Shown here piece after piece: positions 54,101 to 61,123 of a stretch of DNA of 64,000 nucleotides. The stretch is taken from contig NZ_KB913013.1 in assembly GCF_000383955.1 (NCBI RefSeq), positions 5,289,694 to 5,353,693 of the forward strand, written 5' to 3'. Positions within the stretch are counted from its first letter, which is position 1, and every line of letters starts with the position of its first letter. The notes under the pieces were generated by a model, which searched no databases, was not told the DNA's origin, and saw only the letters and a list, made by a program, of their open reading frames with translations. A program made the translations under genes and the position numbers. This DNA is from Rudanella lutea DSM 19387. Its GTDB lineage: Bacteria; Bacteroidota; Bacteroidia; Cytophagales; Spirosomataceae.

Positions 54101-57100
54101 CCGGGCATGACCTATTTTGTGCGGTACCGTGAAACGGGCTCCTCCAACTGGCTCACGCCCACGCCCGCATCGACCTCGGCAACATCGTACTCGTTGGGTG
54201 GGCTCATGCCGGGCGTCACGTACGAGTGGCAGGTGTACACGGGTTGTGCGGGGGCGGTGAGTTCAAGCATAGCCACAGGAAGTCCGTTTACAACCCTTGC
54301 CTGCCCGGCTCCGGCTAACCTCGCGTTGAGCAATCTGGGCAGCACGTCGGTCACGCTCGGCTGGACGATGAGTCAGACGGGCGCCCCTGTACAGGTGCAG
54401 TGGCGTGTAGCCGGTACGTCGGTCTGGAGCAGTGCGACCACCGTGGCCGGGGCTACCAACTATCTTTTAACCGGCTTAAGCGGGCAAACCAGTTACGAGT
54501 GGCGCATTCAAACGCTTTGCTCGGCAGTGTACGGCTCCGTTTGGGTGGCAGGCGCTTCGTTTACCACTACCGACCCAGTCTGCCGACCGACATACCTGAA
54601 CGGCTGCGCGGCCGGTGATGCCCTCGTCTCATTTGCGCTCAACAGTGAAGTCCTCAGCCTGAATACGGGGTGCAGCCCCGGTGGCTTTGCCTTCTACAAC
54701 AGCCCGAATACGTTTGTGGCGCCCGGTGCGCAGGTGCCTATTAGCGGTACGTTTGCCTCCAGTTTTAGCGAGGGCGTGACGGTGTTTGCCGATTTGAACC
54801 GGGATGGGGTCTTCGGCGCGTCGGAAAAGCTGTACCAGACCGAATTTACGGTCATGGATCAGTTTGCCGGCTTCATGACCATACCGGTCGGCACAGCCAA
54901 CGGACCCCTCCGAATTCGGGTGCTGGTGGTGTATGGCATAGCCAACCCCAACGACCCCTGCGGGGCGTACGATGAAGGCGAAACCGAAGACTACGTGATT
55001 ACCGTTGGAGTGCCCGCAACGTACAGCCCGCGCACTCAGAACATAACCCGCAACGAGGCTCTGCTGCGCTGGAACCTGCTCACACAGGGGCTTTCATACG
55101 AGGTGCAGTGGCGACCCGTGGGCGGCTCAACCTGGAGTACCGTAGCCGCTGGGACGGCAACTACCCTGAGCCTGACCGGGCTTGCCGCCGGTACGGCTTA
55201 CGAGTGGCAGATGCGACCCGTAGGAACCGCCAGCTGGAATGGCCCGGTCAGCTTTACTACCGTGGGCTGTAACCCGCCAGCTACGTATTCGGCGGGGTCC
55301 ATTACCCCCAACTGGGCCACGGTAAACTGGCAAGCCGGATCGGTGAACCCCTCGGGTACGCTTTTCGATGTGCGGTTCCGGGCCGTCTCCGAAGCCAACT
55401 GGTCGACGGTGTTGGGGGCAACGGGTACGGCACAATCGCTCACGGGTTTGAACCCGAGTACGACCTACGCCTGGGAAGTACGCAGCGTGTGTACACCAGG
55501 TGAGTCGTCGACCTACACGCCCGGCCCGTCGTTTACAACGCTGGCGTGCCCCGTACCAACGGCCCTCAATGCCAACGCTGGGTTAACAACAGCGGCTCTC
55601 AGCTGGCAAGGCCCTTCGACCACACCGTATGAAGTGCAATGGCAGGAGCAGGCTAACCCTACGAGCTGGAACTCGCTGACCGTAACCACCCGCTCGGCGT
55701 CGCTGACTGGGTTGGTGGTAAACCGCGCATATAATTGGCGGGTACGTACGCTTTGCACCGCTTCCGAAAGCTCTGCATTTACCGCGCCAGCCAGTTTCAC
55801 CACCCGCTGCGCCGTACCCACAGGCCTCAGCACCGACCAGATCAATGCCTACGCGGCCCGGTTGAACTGGACAGCCACGAGTGCCAGTGCCGTGTACACC
55901 ATCTCGACGCGCCCGGTGGGCGGCACCTGGACCACCGCCGTAACCGACTGGCCTGCGAGCCCTTTCATACTCACCAATCTGACCAATGCTACCGGCTATG
56001 AATGGCGGGTAGAGGCTACGTGTGTGGCTTCGTCGCTCACGGTTTCGTCGGGGGTGAGTAACCCGCAGACATTCACAACCAATTGCCCCACGCCATCGTC
56101 GGCCAATGTTTACGTCAGTGGGCTGAGTGCAACCACGGCCCTGGCCAATTGGTCCGGGCAACCCAATGCAGGTTATCAGGCCCAATGGCGACCCACCGGG
56201 GGCACCAACTGGATTAGTAGCCCGATTGTGAATGAAGCAACGCTGACGGGGCAGAATTATACCACGCCCCTGGCGAGCTTATCGGCAGGCACCAGCTACG
56301 AACTACGGGTTCGGATGGAGTGTCCCAATGGGGTATCCTCGGCGTATTCGGCGGCCATTTTGTTTACCACAAGCCCGGCGGTTGCCTGCACGGCCGTGGC
56401 CCCGTCGCTACTTTACAGCGTACCCGGTGCCACGCAGGCAACCCTCTACTGGGGAGGTAGCGCGAGTCCGCAGGCCGAAGTGCGCTGGCGGGCTGCGGGC
56501 GAAACCGTCTGGCTGGTGGCTTCACGGCTGACAGGTGGCGGTTCGGTGAGCTACGTTGCCCAAAATCTGTTACCGAACACGGCTTACGAGTGGCAGGCTG
56601 GAGGCATGTGTGCCGGGCAGGACGCGGTGTTTAGCCCGGTGCAAACGTTTACCACCCTCAGTTGCGCCATCCCGACCAATCTGGTGGCCTCCTGTGTGCA
56701 GGCTACGGGTGCGGTGCTGAGCTGGAACGGCCCGGCCGGAGCCACGTACGAGGTACGCTATCGGATCGGGACCGGAAGCCCCATATCGATTACGGGCCTG
56801 ACCACGAACACTTACGCCCTCACCGGACTGGTTGCCGGCAACGCGGTGGGGTGGGAGGTTCGGTCGGTTTGTAGTGCCTCGGTCAGTTCGTCGTTTAGCA
56901 CGCCCGCTTCGGTAACAACGGTTTGTGTAGCTCCGGCGGTCTTATCGGTGGTGCAACTGATGTCGGCCGACTCGTGCGGGTACGCCCGAATTGCCTGGAC
57001 GGGTTGCGCGGCAGGGTTGGCGCAGTACGAACTGCAATACCGACAGCAGGGAGCCGGTACATGGACGTCGGCGGGGGTAATCAACAGTACCCGGTTTACG

Positions 57101-58255
57101 CTTGGTGGCCTGTTGCCAAGTACCGCCTACGAGTACCGGATCAATACCGCTTGCGGAGGGGGCAACAGTTCGGCCTACACGGTGGGTTCGTTTACCACAA
57201 TAGCTTGCGCGTGCGCCCCCATGACCAACAGCAACGGCTTGTCGGCTATCGACATTACCGCTTCAGCGGCTACGCTGCAGTGGTATGCCAATACCCCCAG
57301 CAACACGTATCGGGTCCGTTGGAAAGCCGCCGGAGCTACGGTATGGAGCACGTCGGTCGTAACCGGCACCGCCTTCCGGCTCACGGGCCTCGCCGATAAT
57401 ACGACTTACGACTGGCAGATTCAGTATCTGTGCGCGAGTGGTCAATACGCTGAATATTCACCCATCAGCTACTTCCGAACGCTTTGCAATGCGCCCCTTT
57501 CGGTGTCTGTAATAACGGTACTGGCCAACTCGGCCGGGCTGAGCTGGAATGGGTTTGGGAGCGGGGTTACGTACTCGGTGCAATACCGTTTGCAAGGCGT
57601 AGGTAGCTGGACAACCCTGAGTGGTATCAGCACCGAAACTCTGAGCCTGACGGGCTTGCTGGTGGGTAGCACCTACGAGGCACAGGTAGCGACACAGTGC
57701 GTGAGTGGCAGTACCACAGCTTATGGGCCGCCTATCACATTCCAGACCACCTGCGCAGGGCCTGGCTTCCTGCGGGTAGGGGACCTGACTGCTAATACGG
57801 CCCCGCTGCAATGGCGTGGTAATGCCGGCGAAACCTACGAGGTACAATGGCGAGCTGTGGGTAGTACAAGCTGGAACACGGTTAGTGTCGGGCCATTGTT
57901 AAGTGCGGCCGGTTCGTTTACGCTCATTGCGCTCGACGGCGGTACGGCTTACGAATGGCGGGTGCTGAACAGGTGCGGGGAGGGATACTCGGAATGGGCA
58001 GGGCAGCCGCTGACGTTCAGGACGCTTGCGGGTGGCCCCGGCTGCACGGGTCCGCTGACAACGGTCAAAAACGGTGACTGGAACGACCCATCCGTATGGT
58101 CGTGCGGGCGGGTGCCGACCTTAGCCGATGCCGTTTTGGTGAACCATGCCGTCGCGGTTCCGGCCGGGTCAACGGCGTTTGCCGGGCGGCTCACCTACGG
58201 AACCGGTGCCCGGCTGATGTTTGGCGCCGGGAGCAAGCTTCGGTTGGGGCAATAG
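51164..58255 (+). CDS. Giant secreted metalloprotease with about 17 fibronectin-III-like domains
   Basis: A 2363-residue exported protein (MNRLYYRQLYYFLICVGLWL..AQAQ). The N-terminal zinc-protease domain has HELGHNFNLVH (His197, His201, His207) with the Met-turn MNNLMSYYDP, as in metzincins. One FN3-like domain, a GEVED domain (WLDLNRNGVFDDAGE, EFGEAEDYQI) and a PPC-like domain (DGDWFRWRTAGG, TDTYLELYAADGSTLL) follow. About 16 further FN3-like units of 85-95 residues come next, most ending (F)TT-(L/x)-(A)C, with a second GEVED domain after the sixth. The C-terminal 70 residues (NGDWNDPSVWSCGRVPTLAD) match the neighbouring exported protein. The start at 51164 is set by the signal peptide. In HExxHxxGxxH the Gly is Asn here. 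Confidence 0.88.
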   Translation: MNRLYYRQLYYFLICVGLWLPAQAQRNKATRPTLTCTVPELTPEQRKALESEAAFALQLKRARGTKATGITYIPIRPHILRSSTGTGGLSLDRLNNILARANRYYLVNGNGLQFYFCGTTPDYIDNGTLFSNYAIANESTLTSGRDVNNALNMYFVNTTNEGFSGYAYYPSNTVQSTRAIIVGSLTDAQLGDRTVPHELGHNFNLVHTHGTGNSSNELVTRGAGANCTTEGDFLCDTPADPYGRPGHSTVFGPDGCLVYNGTATDANGATYTPPMNNLMSYYDPCRYEFTAGQYARIDAGLALRQTHTAYTLTCAPTVVSAPTNLLASNIPTGVVLTWTDNGTNEMGYFIERATSAAGPFMPIGGVGPNTTTYTDPNPPSNTLVYYRVRPSNSTTGGISTAASIQTLACRPTFSVGCVEDDGLNRLVVNSVQLSQNTGCASGATGYSQYTTVTTSLTPGTAFAVSGTLIGSSFPEGVSIWLDLNRNGVFDDAGERLYATPSLVLGSFSGSLTVPASVTAGPMAMRVIVAYNTTPADPCGSYEFGEAEDYQINIVVPSGCDPLEPNDTYQTATPLTDGANYVSPPICLNSGTDGDWFRWRTAGGGQTYYIRVRPANNTTSGPYALSVTVSGSLLTVSTGPTTSGQSTDTYLELYAADGSTLLVQNDDYTGAFSQLVYAFTGPQPCQPPQYRFLNTISNTSAEVGWTAIPGLQYQIRHRPVGSAIWITSAPVSTSAYSMTGLTTGTTYEWQIQTVCSATSVSGYMASLTFVTGCYAPVSQGVTYRASTSALLFWENKGNGLQYELNYRVVGAANWTSVSSLTAPAHLLTGLTNNTAYEFRVRTLCGAAGTSGYSTPTSFTTLCAEPQGLQGNGNAQSGTQAVVSWMGVVDGQTRYEVRYRPVGSATYVTWPASVTATSLSLSGLVPNTTYEFGVRTLCSDGQNSPFTAPATFTTTACQMPFSLFADLLNLQGARLNWSTLEPGMTYFVRYRETGSSNWLTPTPASTSATSYSLGGLMPGVTYEWQVYTGCAGAVSSSIATGSPFTTLACPAPANLALSNLGSTSVTLGWTMSQTGAPVQVQWRVAGTSVWSSATTVAGATNYLLTGLSGQTSYEWRIQTLCSAVYGSVWVAGASFTTTDPVCRPTYLNGCAAGDALVSFALNSEVLSLNTGCSPGGFAFYNSPNTFVAPGAQVPISGTFASSFSEGVTVFADLNRDGVFGASEKLYQTEFTVMDQFAGFMTIPVGTANGPLRIRVLVVYGIANPNDPCGAYDEGETEDYVITVGVPATYSPRTQNITRNEALLRWNLLTQGLSYEVQWRPVGGSTWSTVAAGTATTLSLTGLAAGTAYEWQMRPVGTASWNGPVSFTTVGCNPPATYSAGSITPNWATVNWQAGSVNPSGTLFDVRFRAVSEANWSTVLGATGTAQSLTGLNPSTTYAWEVRSVCTPGESSTYTPGPSFTTLACPVPTALNANAGLTTAALSWQGPSTTPYEVQWQEQANPTSWNSLTVTTRSASLTGLVVNRAYNWRVRTLCTASESSAFTAPASFTTRCAVPTGLSTDQINAYAARLNWTATSASAVYTISTRPVGGTWTTAVTDWPASPFILTNLTNATGYEWRVEATCVASSLTVSSGVSNPQTFTTNCPTPSSANVYVSGLSATTALANWSGQPNAGYQAQWRPTGGTNWISSPIVNEATLTGQNYTTPLASLSAGTSYELRVRMECPNGVSSAYSAAILFTTSPAVACTAVAPSLLYSVPGATQATLYWGGSASPQAEVRWRAAGETVWLVASRLTGGGSVSYVAQNLLPNTAYEWQAGGMCAGQDAVFSPVQTFTTLSCAIPTNLVASCVQATGAVLSWNGPAGATYEVRYRIGTGSPISITGLTTNTYALTGLVAGNAVGWEVRSVCSASVSSSFSTPASVTTVCVAPAVLSVVQLMSADSCGYARIAWTGCAAGLAQYELQYRQQGAGTWTSAGVINSTRFTLGGLLPSTAYEYRINTACGGGNSSAYTVGSFTTIACACAPMTNSNGLSAIDITASAATLQWYANTPSNTYRVRWKAAGATVWSTSVVTGTAFRLTGLADNTTYDWQIQYLCASGQYAEYSPISYFRTLCNAPLSVSVITVLANSAGLSWNGFGSGVTYSVQYRLQGVGSWTTLSGISTETLSLTGLLVGSTYEAQVATQCVSGSTTAYGPPITFQTTCAGPGFLRVGDLTANTAPLQWRGNAGETYEVQWRAVGSTSWNTVSVGPLLSAAGSFTLIALDGGTAYEWRVLNRCGEGYSEWAGQPLTFRTLAGGPGCTGPLTTVKNGDWNDPSVWSCGRVPTLADAVLVNHAVAVPAGSTAFAGRLTYGTGARLMFGAGSKLRLGQ

Positions 58256-58287
58256 GCGGTAGCGGGCTCTTTTGGGTGCCAGTTGGT

Positions 58288-59118
58288 TTACCAGGCCACG
58301 GCTTCGGGAGCCTGCCCAAAAAGGCGGGTTAGTTCGGGAAGGTGGGCGTGCTGACGAACCATCTCCTGCCAGACCGTCTGGTGACTTTCGTCGCGCAGGT
58401 TTTGGCGAAGCGTATCGAGGTGGGGCTGTGGCAAGCCCGCATCGCGGTCGTGAATGTACTCGCGCAGCCGGGCCCGGAAATTGGTGTAAGCAAGCCGTCG
58501 GGCTTTGATCAGATCGGCCCGGACGTTGAGCCGGAGCAGGTCGATAGTATACACCGCACGTTGGTAGGCCATCGTGACCGGCTCGGCGAGCGGCACAAAC
58601 TGAAAGCTATTGGTAATGTCGAGAAACAGATAGTCGAGCGGGTTATCAATCCGTGGATTGATGAGCACTTCCGGGCCGGGCGGGGGCGGCACCAGTTGAA
58701 TCGCCTGCCCGGCCCGAGTGTTTGGGTGGGGCGGAATCTCGAAAAAAGCGCCTTGCGCGTCGGCCCGGAAAACGGCGTACCGGTTGTTTTTGGGGCCGTT
58801 GCAGGGGCCACAGGCGTAACAGTAATTGTCCCAGCTAAAGCAACGATCGGGGTAAAGGTCTTTAGGGGCAATGTGCTCCACCTCGTCGGCCACGCTGTCT
58901 TCGCAATAATGGCACCGACGCGCCCCCACACACATCTGGGTCAGGTGAGCCTTGACTTCTGTAAACGTCGGGTTGGTACGGGTGTTATACTGCTTGAATC
59001 GCTTTTTAGCTTCGGCTACCTGCGCTGTATAAGTCCCTGCATTCAGTACGGCTGCTTGATAACGAGCCAGTTGGGCGCTGGCCTGGCCCGAGAGGGCAGG
59101 GGCCGTCAGACGAATCAT
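58288..59118 (-). CDS. HNH nuclease, PtuB/TIGR02646-like
   Basis: A 276-residue protein. The nuclease centre is near residues 68-110: CHYCEDSVADEVEHIAPKD holds the first zinc cysteines and the catalytic His, then FSWDNYCYACGPCNGPKN gives the second CxxC and the Asn of the HNH fold. IEH.(A/R)PK..YP...F.WDNY matches what I recall of TIGR02646/PtuB proteins. Its ATG overlaps the stop of the upstream ATPase by four bases (ATGA), so the two proteins are co-produced. ATPase plus HNH nuclease is the composition of Septu (PtuAB) anti-phage systems. The target, DNA or RNA, is not visible. It converges with the large surface-protein gene across 32 bases. Confidence 0.8.
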   Translation of the reverse strand: MIRLTAPALSGQASAQLARYQAAVLNAGTYTAQVAEAKKRFKQYNTRTNPTFTEVKAHLTQMCVGARRCHYCEDSVADEVEHIAPKDLYPDRCFSWDNYCYACGPCNGPKNNRYAVFRADAQGAFFEIPPHPNTRAGQAIQLVPPPPGPEVLINPRIDNPLDYLFLDITNSFQFVPLAEPVTMAYQRAVYTIDLLRLNVRADLIKARRLAYTNFRARLREYIHDRDAGLPQPHLDTLRQNLRDESHQTVWQEMVRQHAHLPELTRLFGQAPEAVAW

Positions 59119-60482
59119 TCCACGGTTGGCATTTTGGCCCGGAGGGCGTAGAGTTCCTGCCGCTCCGACTCCGAAATTGTGCCTTTGAACGACTTCATGT
59201 TAAGGTGCGCGACACGAGCGCCCATGGCTTGTCCCCGCTCGGATTGGCTTACTTCGTTCCCAAAAATTTCGGTGCCGAACGCATCAAGCACAGTACCGTA
59301 AATGAGCCGGTCGCGTTCCTGTCCGGTTACCTCGCCTGAGGGTTCGGGGCTGCCGGGAGCGGCCAATCGCCAGATACTACCCCGTTCGCAGGCCCGGCAG
59401 ATGAGGGGGCTGTGGGTGGTCACGATAAACTGAATGCGTGGGAAACACCGCAGAAACCAGTCGCCAATTCGGGTTTGCCAGGTTGGGTGCAGGTGGGTGT
59501 CAATCTCGTCGATCAAGACCACACCCGGTACATCGATGTTCATCAGGCCCGCCCGTACGTTGGCAAACACGGTATCGGGGCCATACGCCCGAATTAGTTG
59601 CTGGATTAGCTCAAAAATGAGACTGAGCATGGAGCGGTAACCGTCCGACAGTTGCAGGGCCGTAATGTGGTTGCCGTTGGCGTCGCGAAAGTAAACACCG
59701 CTCAACTCGACCCGGTCGATGGTGGTGCCGTGCGGAAGAAGACCCGCTTCGTTGACAAACGTTTTCAGGTCCCCAATCACCGAGGTTTGCGGTATTGTCG
59801 GGTCTGTTACAGACGTGCCCGATGATCGGTGTACTTGGGTTTCCAGCTCGCGGGCGTAGGTGTCGCGCAGAAACGTCAGCGCTTCGGTCAGGGCCACGCC
59901 TTCGCTGAACACCGACAGGTGCATGCCCAATCGGGGGTTCGACCGAAACACCGACTCAAATTCGGGCGAGCCCCCCGAAAATCGGCGGTACGGTCCATAT
60001 GCGGCCGAAAACCAGGCCGGGTACCCACTCGATAAGGAGCCGGGCACGGGGTTGTTTGCACTCAGAAACGACGAATAGGTGCGGTATTCGGGGGCGCCCG
60101 ACGGCGCGTTGCGGAAGTAGCTCGGTCGCCCCCGAAAAACCACCTGCGAAAGTAGGGCGGGGGTCTGTAAACCCTCGTTTTCACGGGCAAACGTAATCCG
60201 GCTCTCGACCGGGTCGGCTGCACCGTCGAACGATTCGTCGGGCTGTACAACGGCCTCGATGCTACCGGTTGTAGCCTGTTGGCTCAGCCAGTCGTTCCAG
60301 TTTTGCCGGGCTCCGTTGATATCGTCTACATCGAGCATAACCAAAGCCGCCGACCGCACAATGGTCGATTTACCTGCGCCATTGTCGCCAATGAGCACGT
60401 GCCAGCCCGCGGGCTCGGGAAAGTGCATATCGAAATGCCCGATGGAGCGGATGTTATGGAGGGTCAGCTTCTGGATGTACAT
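59115..60482 (-). CDS. AAA family ATPase, PtuA-like
   Basis: A 455-residue ATPase of the ABC/SMC-like AAA_15/AAA_21 kind. Walker A is IGDNGAGKST (residues 31-40), after the typical start IQKLTLHNIRSIG. The signature-like segment is LQLSDGYRSMLSLIFELI. Walker B is VVLIDEIDTHLHPTWQ with the family histidine, and IQFIVTTHSPLICRA gives the switch. The coiled-coil arm of SMC proteins is absent; the middle (about 85-270) is a short insert. It is encoded first, overlapping the HNH nuclease gene, as in Septu PtuA-PtuB. Alternative: an OLD-like or a retron-linked effector ATPase; no Toprim domain or reverse transcriptase gene is present. Confidence 0.85.
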   Translation of the reverse strand: MYIQKLTLHNIRSIGHFDMHFPEPAGWHVLIGDNGAGKSTIVRSAALVMLDVDDINGARQNWNDWLSQQATTGSIEAVVQPDESFDGAADPVESRITFARENEGLQTPALLSQVVFRGRPSYFRNAPSGAPEYRTYSSFLSANNPVPGSLSSGYPAWFSAAYGPYRRFSGGSPEFESVFRSNPRLGMHLSVFSEGVALTEALTFLRDTYARELETQVHRSSGTSVTDPTIPQTSVIGDLKTFVNEAGLLPHGTTIDRVELSGVYFRDANGNHITALQLSDGYRSMLSLIFELIQQLIRAYGPDTVFANVRAGLMNIDVPGVVLIDEIDTHLHPTWQTRIGDWFLRCFPRIQFIVTTHSPLICRACERGSIWRLAAPGSPEPSGEVTGQERDRLIYGTVLDAFGTEIFGNEVSQSERGQAMGARVAHLNMKSFKGTISESERQELYALRAKMPTVE

Positions 60483-60531
60483 GATGCCCGAAAGGGTTTA
60501 GGCTACCGTTACTTCATCTTTTCCCAGCCAG

Positions 60532-60884
60532 CTAAACCTGATAGGGATCAATAAGCGACAAACGGGGGATGCCACTGAAATCAGAAAGGTTATGCGTTAC
60601 AAGCTTCAGGCCATGCATCAGTGCTGTAGCCGCCGGCTTTTACGTAGCTCAATGGTCTGGTGTACAACCTCTGGCGTTAAAGACAGAATGGTTGCGCTTT
60701 GCGTGAAAGCTAAATATTGGGCTGAATAAGAAGATTGAAAGCCGAGTATTTCAATCTGTGTGATAACAGGTATAATCGGAATCGCGTCTATAACGGGGTG
60801 GAGCCATGTCATACCCGATTCGGGAAGGCGGGCCGTAAGGTAGTCAGAAACAACGTTGCTGTCGATCAGATAGGTCGCTCCCAT
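60532..60884 (-). pseudogene. Broken VapC-type PIN toxin
   Basis: The first frame (60884-60618, 88 codons) gives a normal PIN N-terminus (YLIDSNVVSDYL, with Asp8 and IPVITQIEILGF) and stops just after IELRKSRR. Overlapping it in another frame, down to a TAG at 60532, is a typical VapC C-terminus: AATALMHGLKLVTHNLSDF then IPRLSLIDPYQV. The linking segment that normally carries a conserved acidic residue (usually '...LKLxDAII') is missing. The gene has therefore lost roughly 25 bases with a frameshift, and the toxin is inactive unless the sequence is in error. The intact antitoxin gene lies upstream and overlaps by 19 bases. Confidence 0.8.
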
Positions 60885-61084
60885 TCGTTGCGGCTTTGGG
60901 CAATGTACCGATTTAAGGCTTCTCCTTCCTCTTTAGGAATACTTCCGGCAAATCGTTCGGAGAGTTTTTGACCTGAAACCGGCTTGGGAGTACGCTGCAA
61001 CACCTGAATAATACCCAACGCTTCCAGATCCTGTAACAGGTTCAGGCTGTTTTGGTCATGCACTTCAATTAATAGCGTTTCCAT
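60866..61084 (-). CDS. Antitoxin of the broken VapC pair
   Basis: A 72-residue protein, METLLIEVHDQNSLNLLQDL onwards, resembling the small antitoxins encoded before PIN toxins in Bacteroidota and cyanobacteria (LLIEV..xxALxLLxDLExLxII pattern). The C-terminal half is charged (LSERFAGSIPKEEGEALN), likely a toxin-binding tail. It overlaps the first codons of the broken VapC by 19 bases. It could still repress its promoter or neutralise a related toxin elsewhere in the genome. MutS2 ends upstream of its promoter region with only 39 bases between. Confidence 0.75.
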   Translation of the reverse strand: METLLIEVHDQNSLNLLQDLEALGIIQVLQRTPKPVSGQKLSERFAGSIPKEEGEALNRYIAQSRNEWERPI

Positions 61085-61123
61085 GTCTCAAATTGGTTCG
61101 GTCAAAGGTAAAAAAACTGCCTG

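Noticed and set aside
53000-58000. FN3 unit DNA as tandem repeats or a CRISPR
   Set aside because: The units are about 270 bases, diverged at DNA level, and lie in a single open frame.
58288-60482. Retron with PtuAB effectors
   Set aside because: No reverse transcriptase or msr/msd-like RNA region is present beside the pair.
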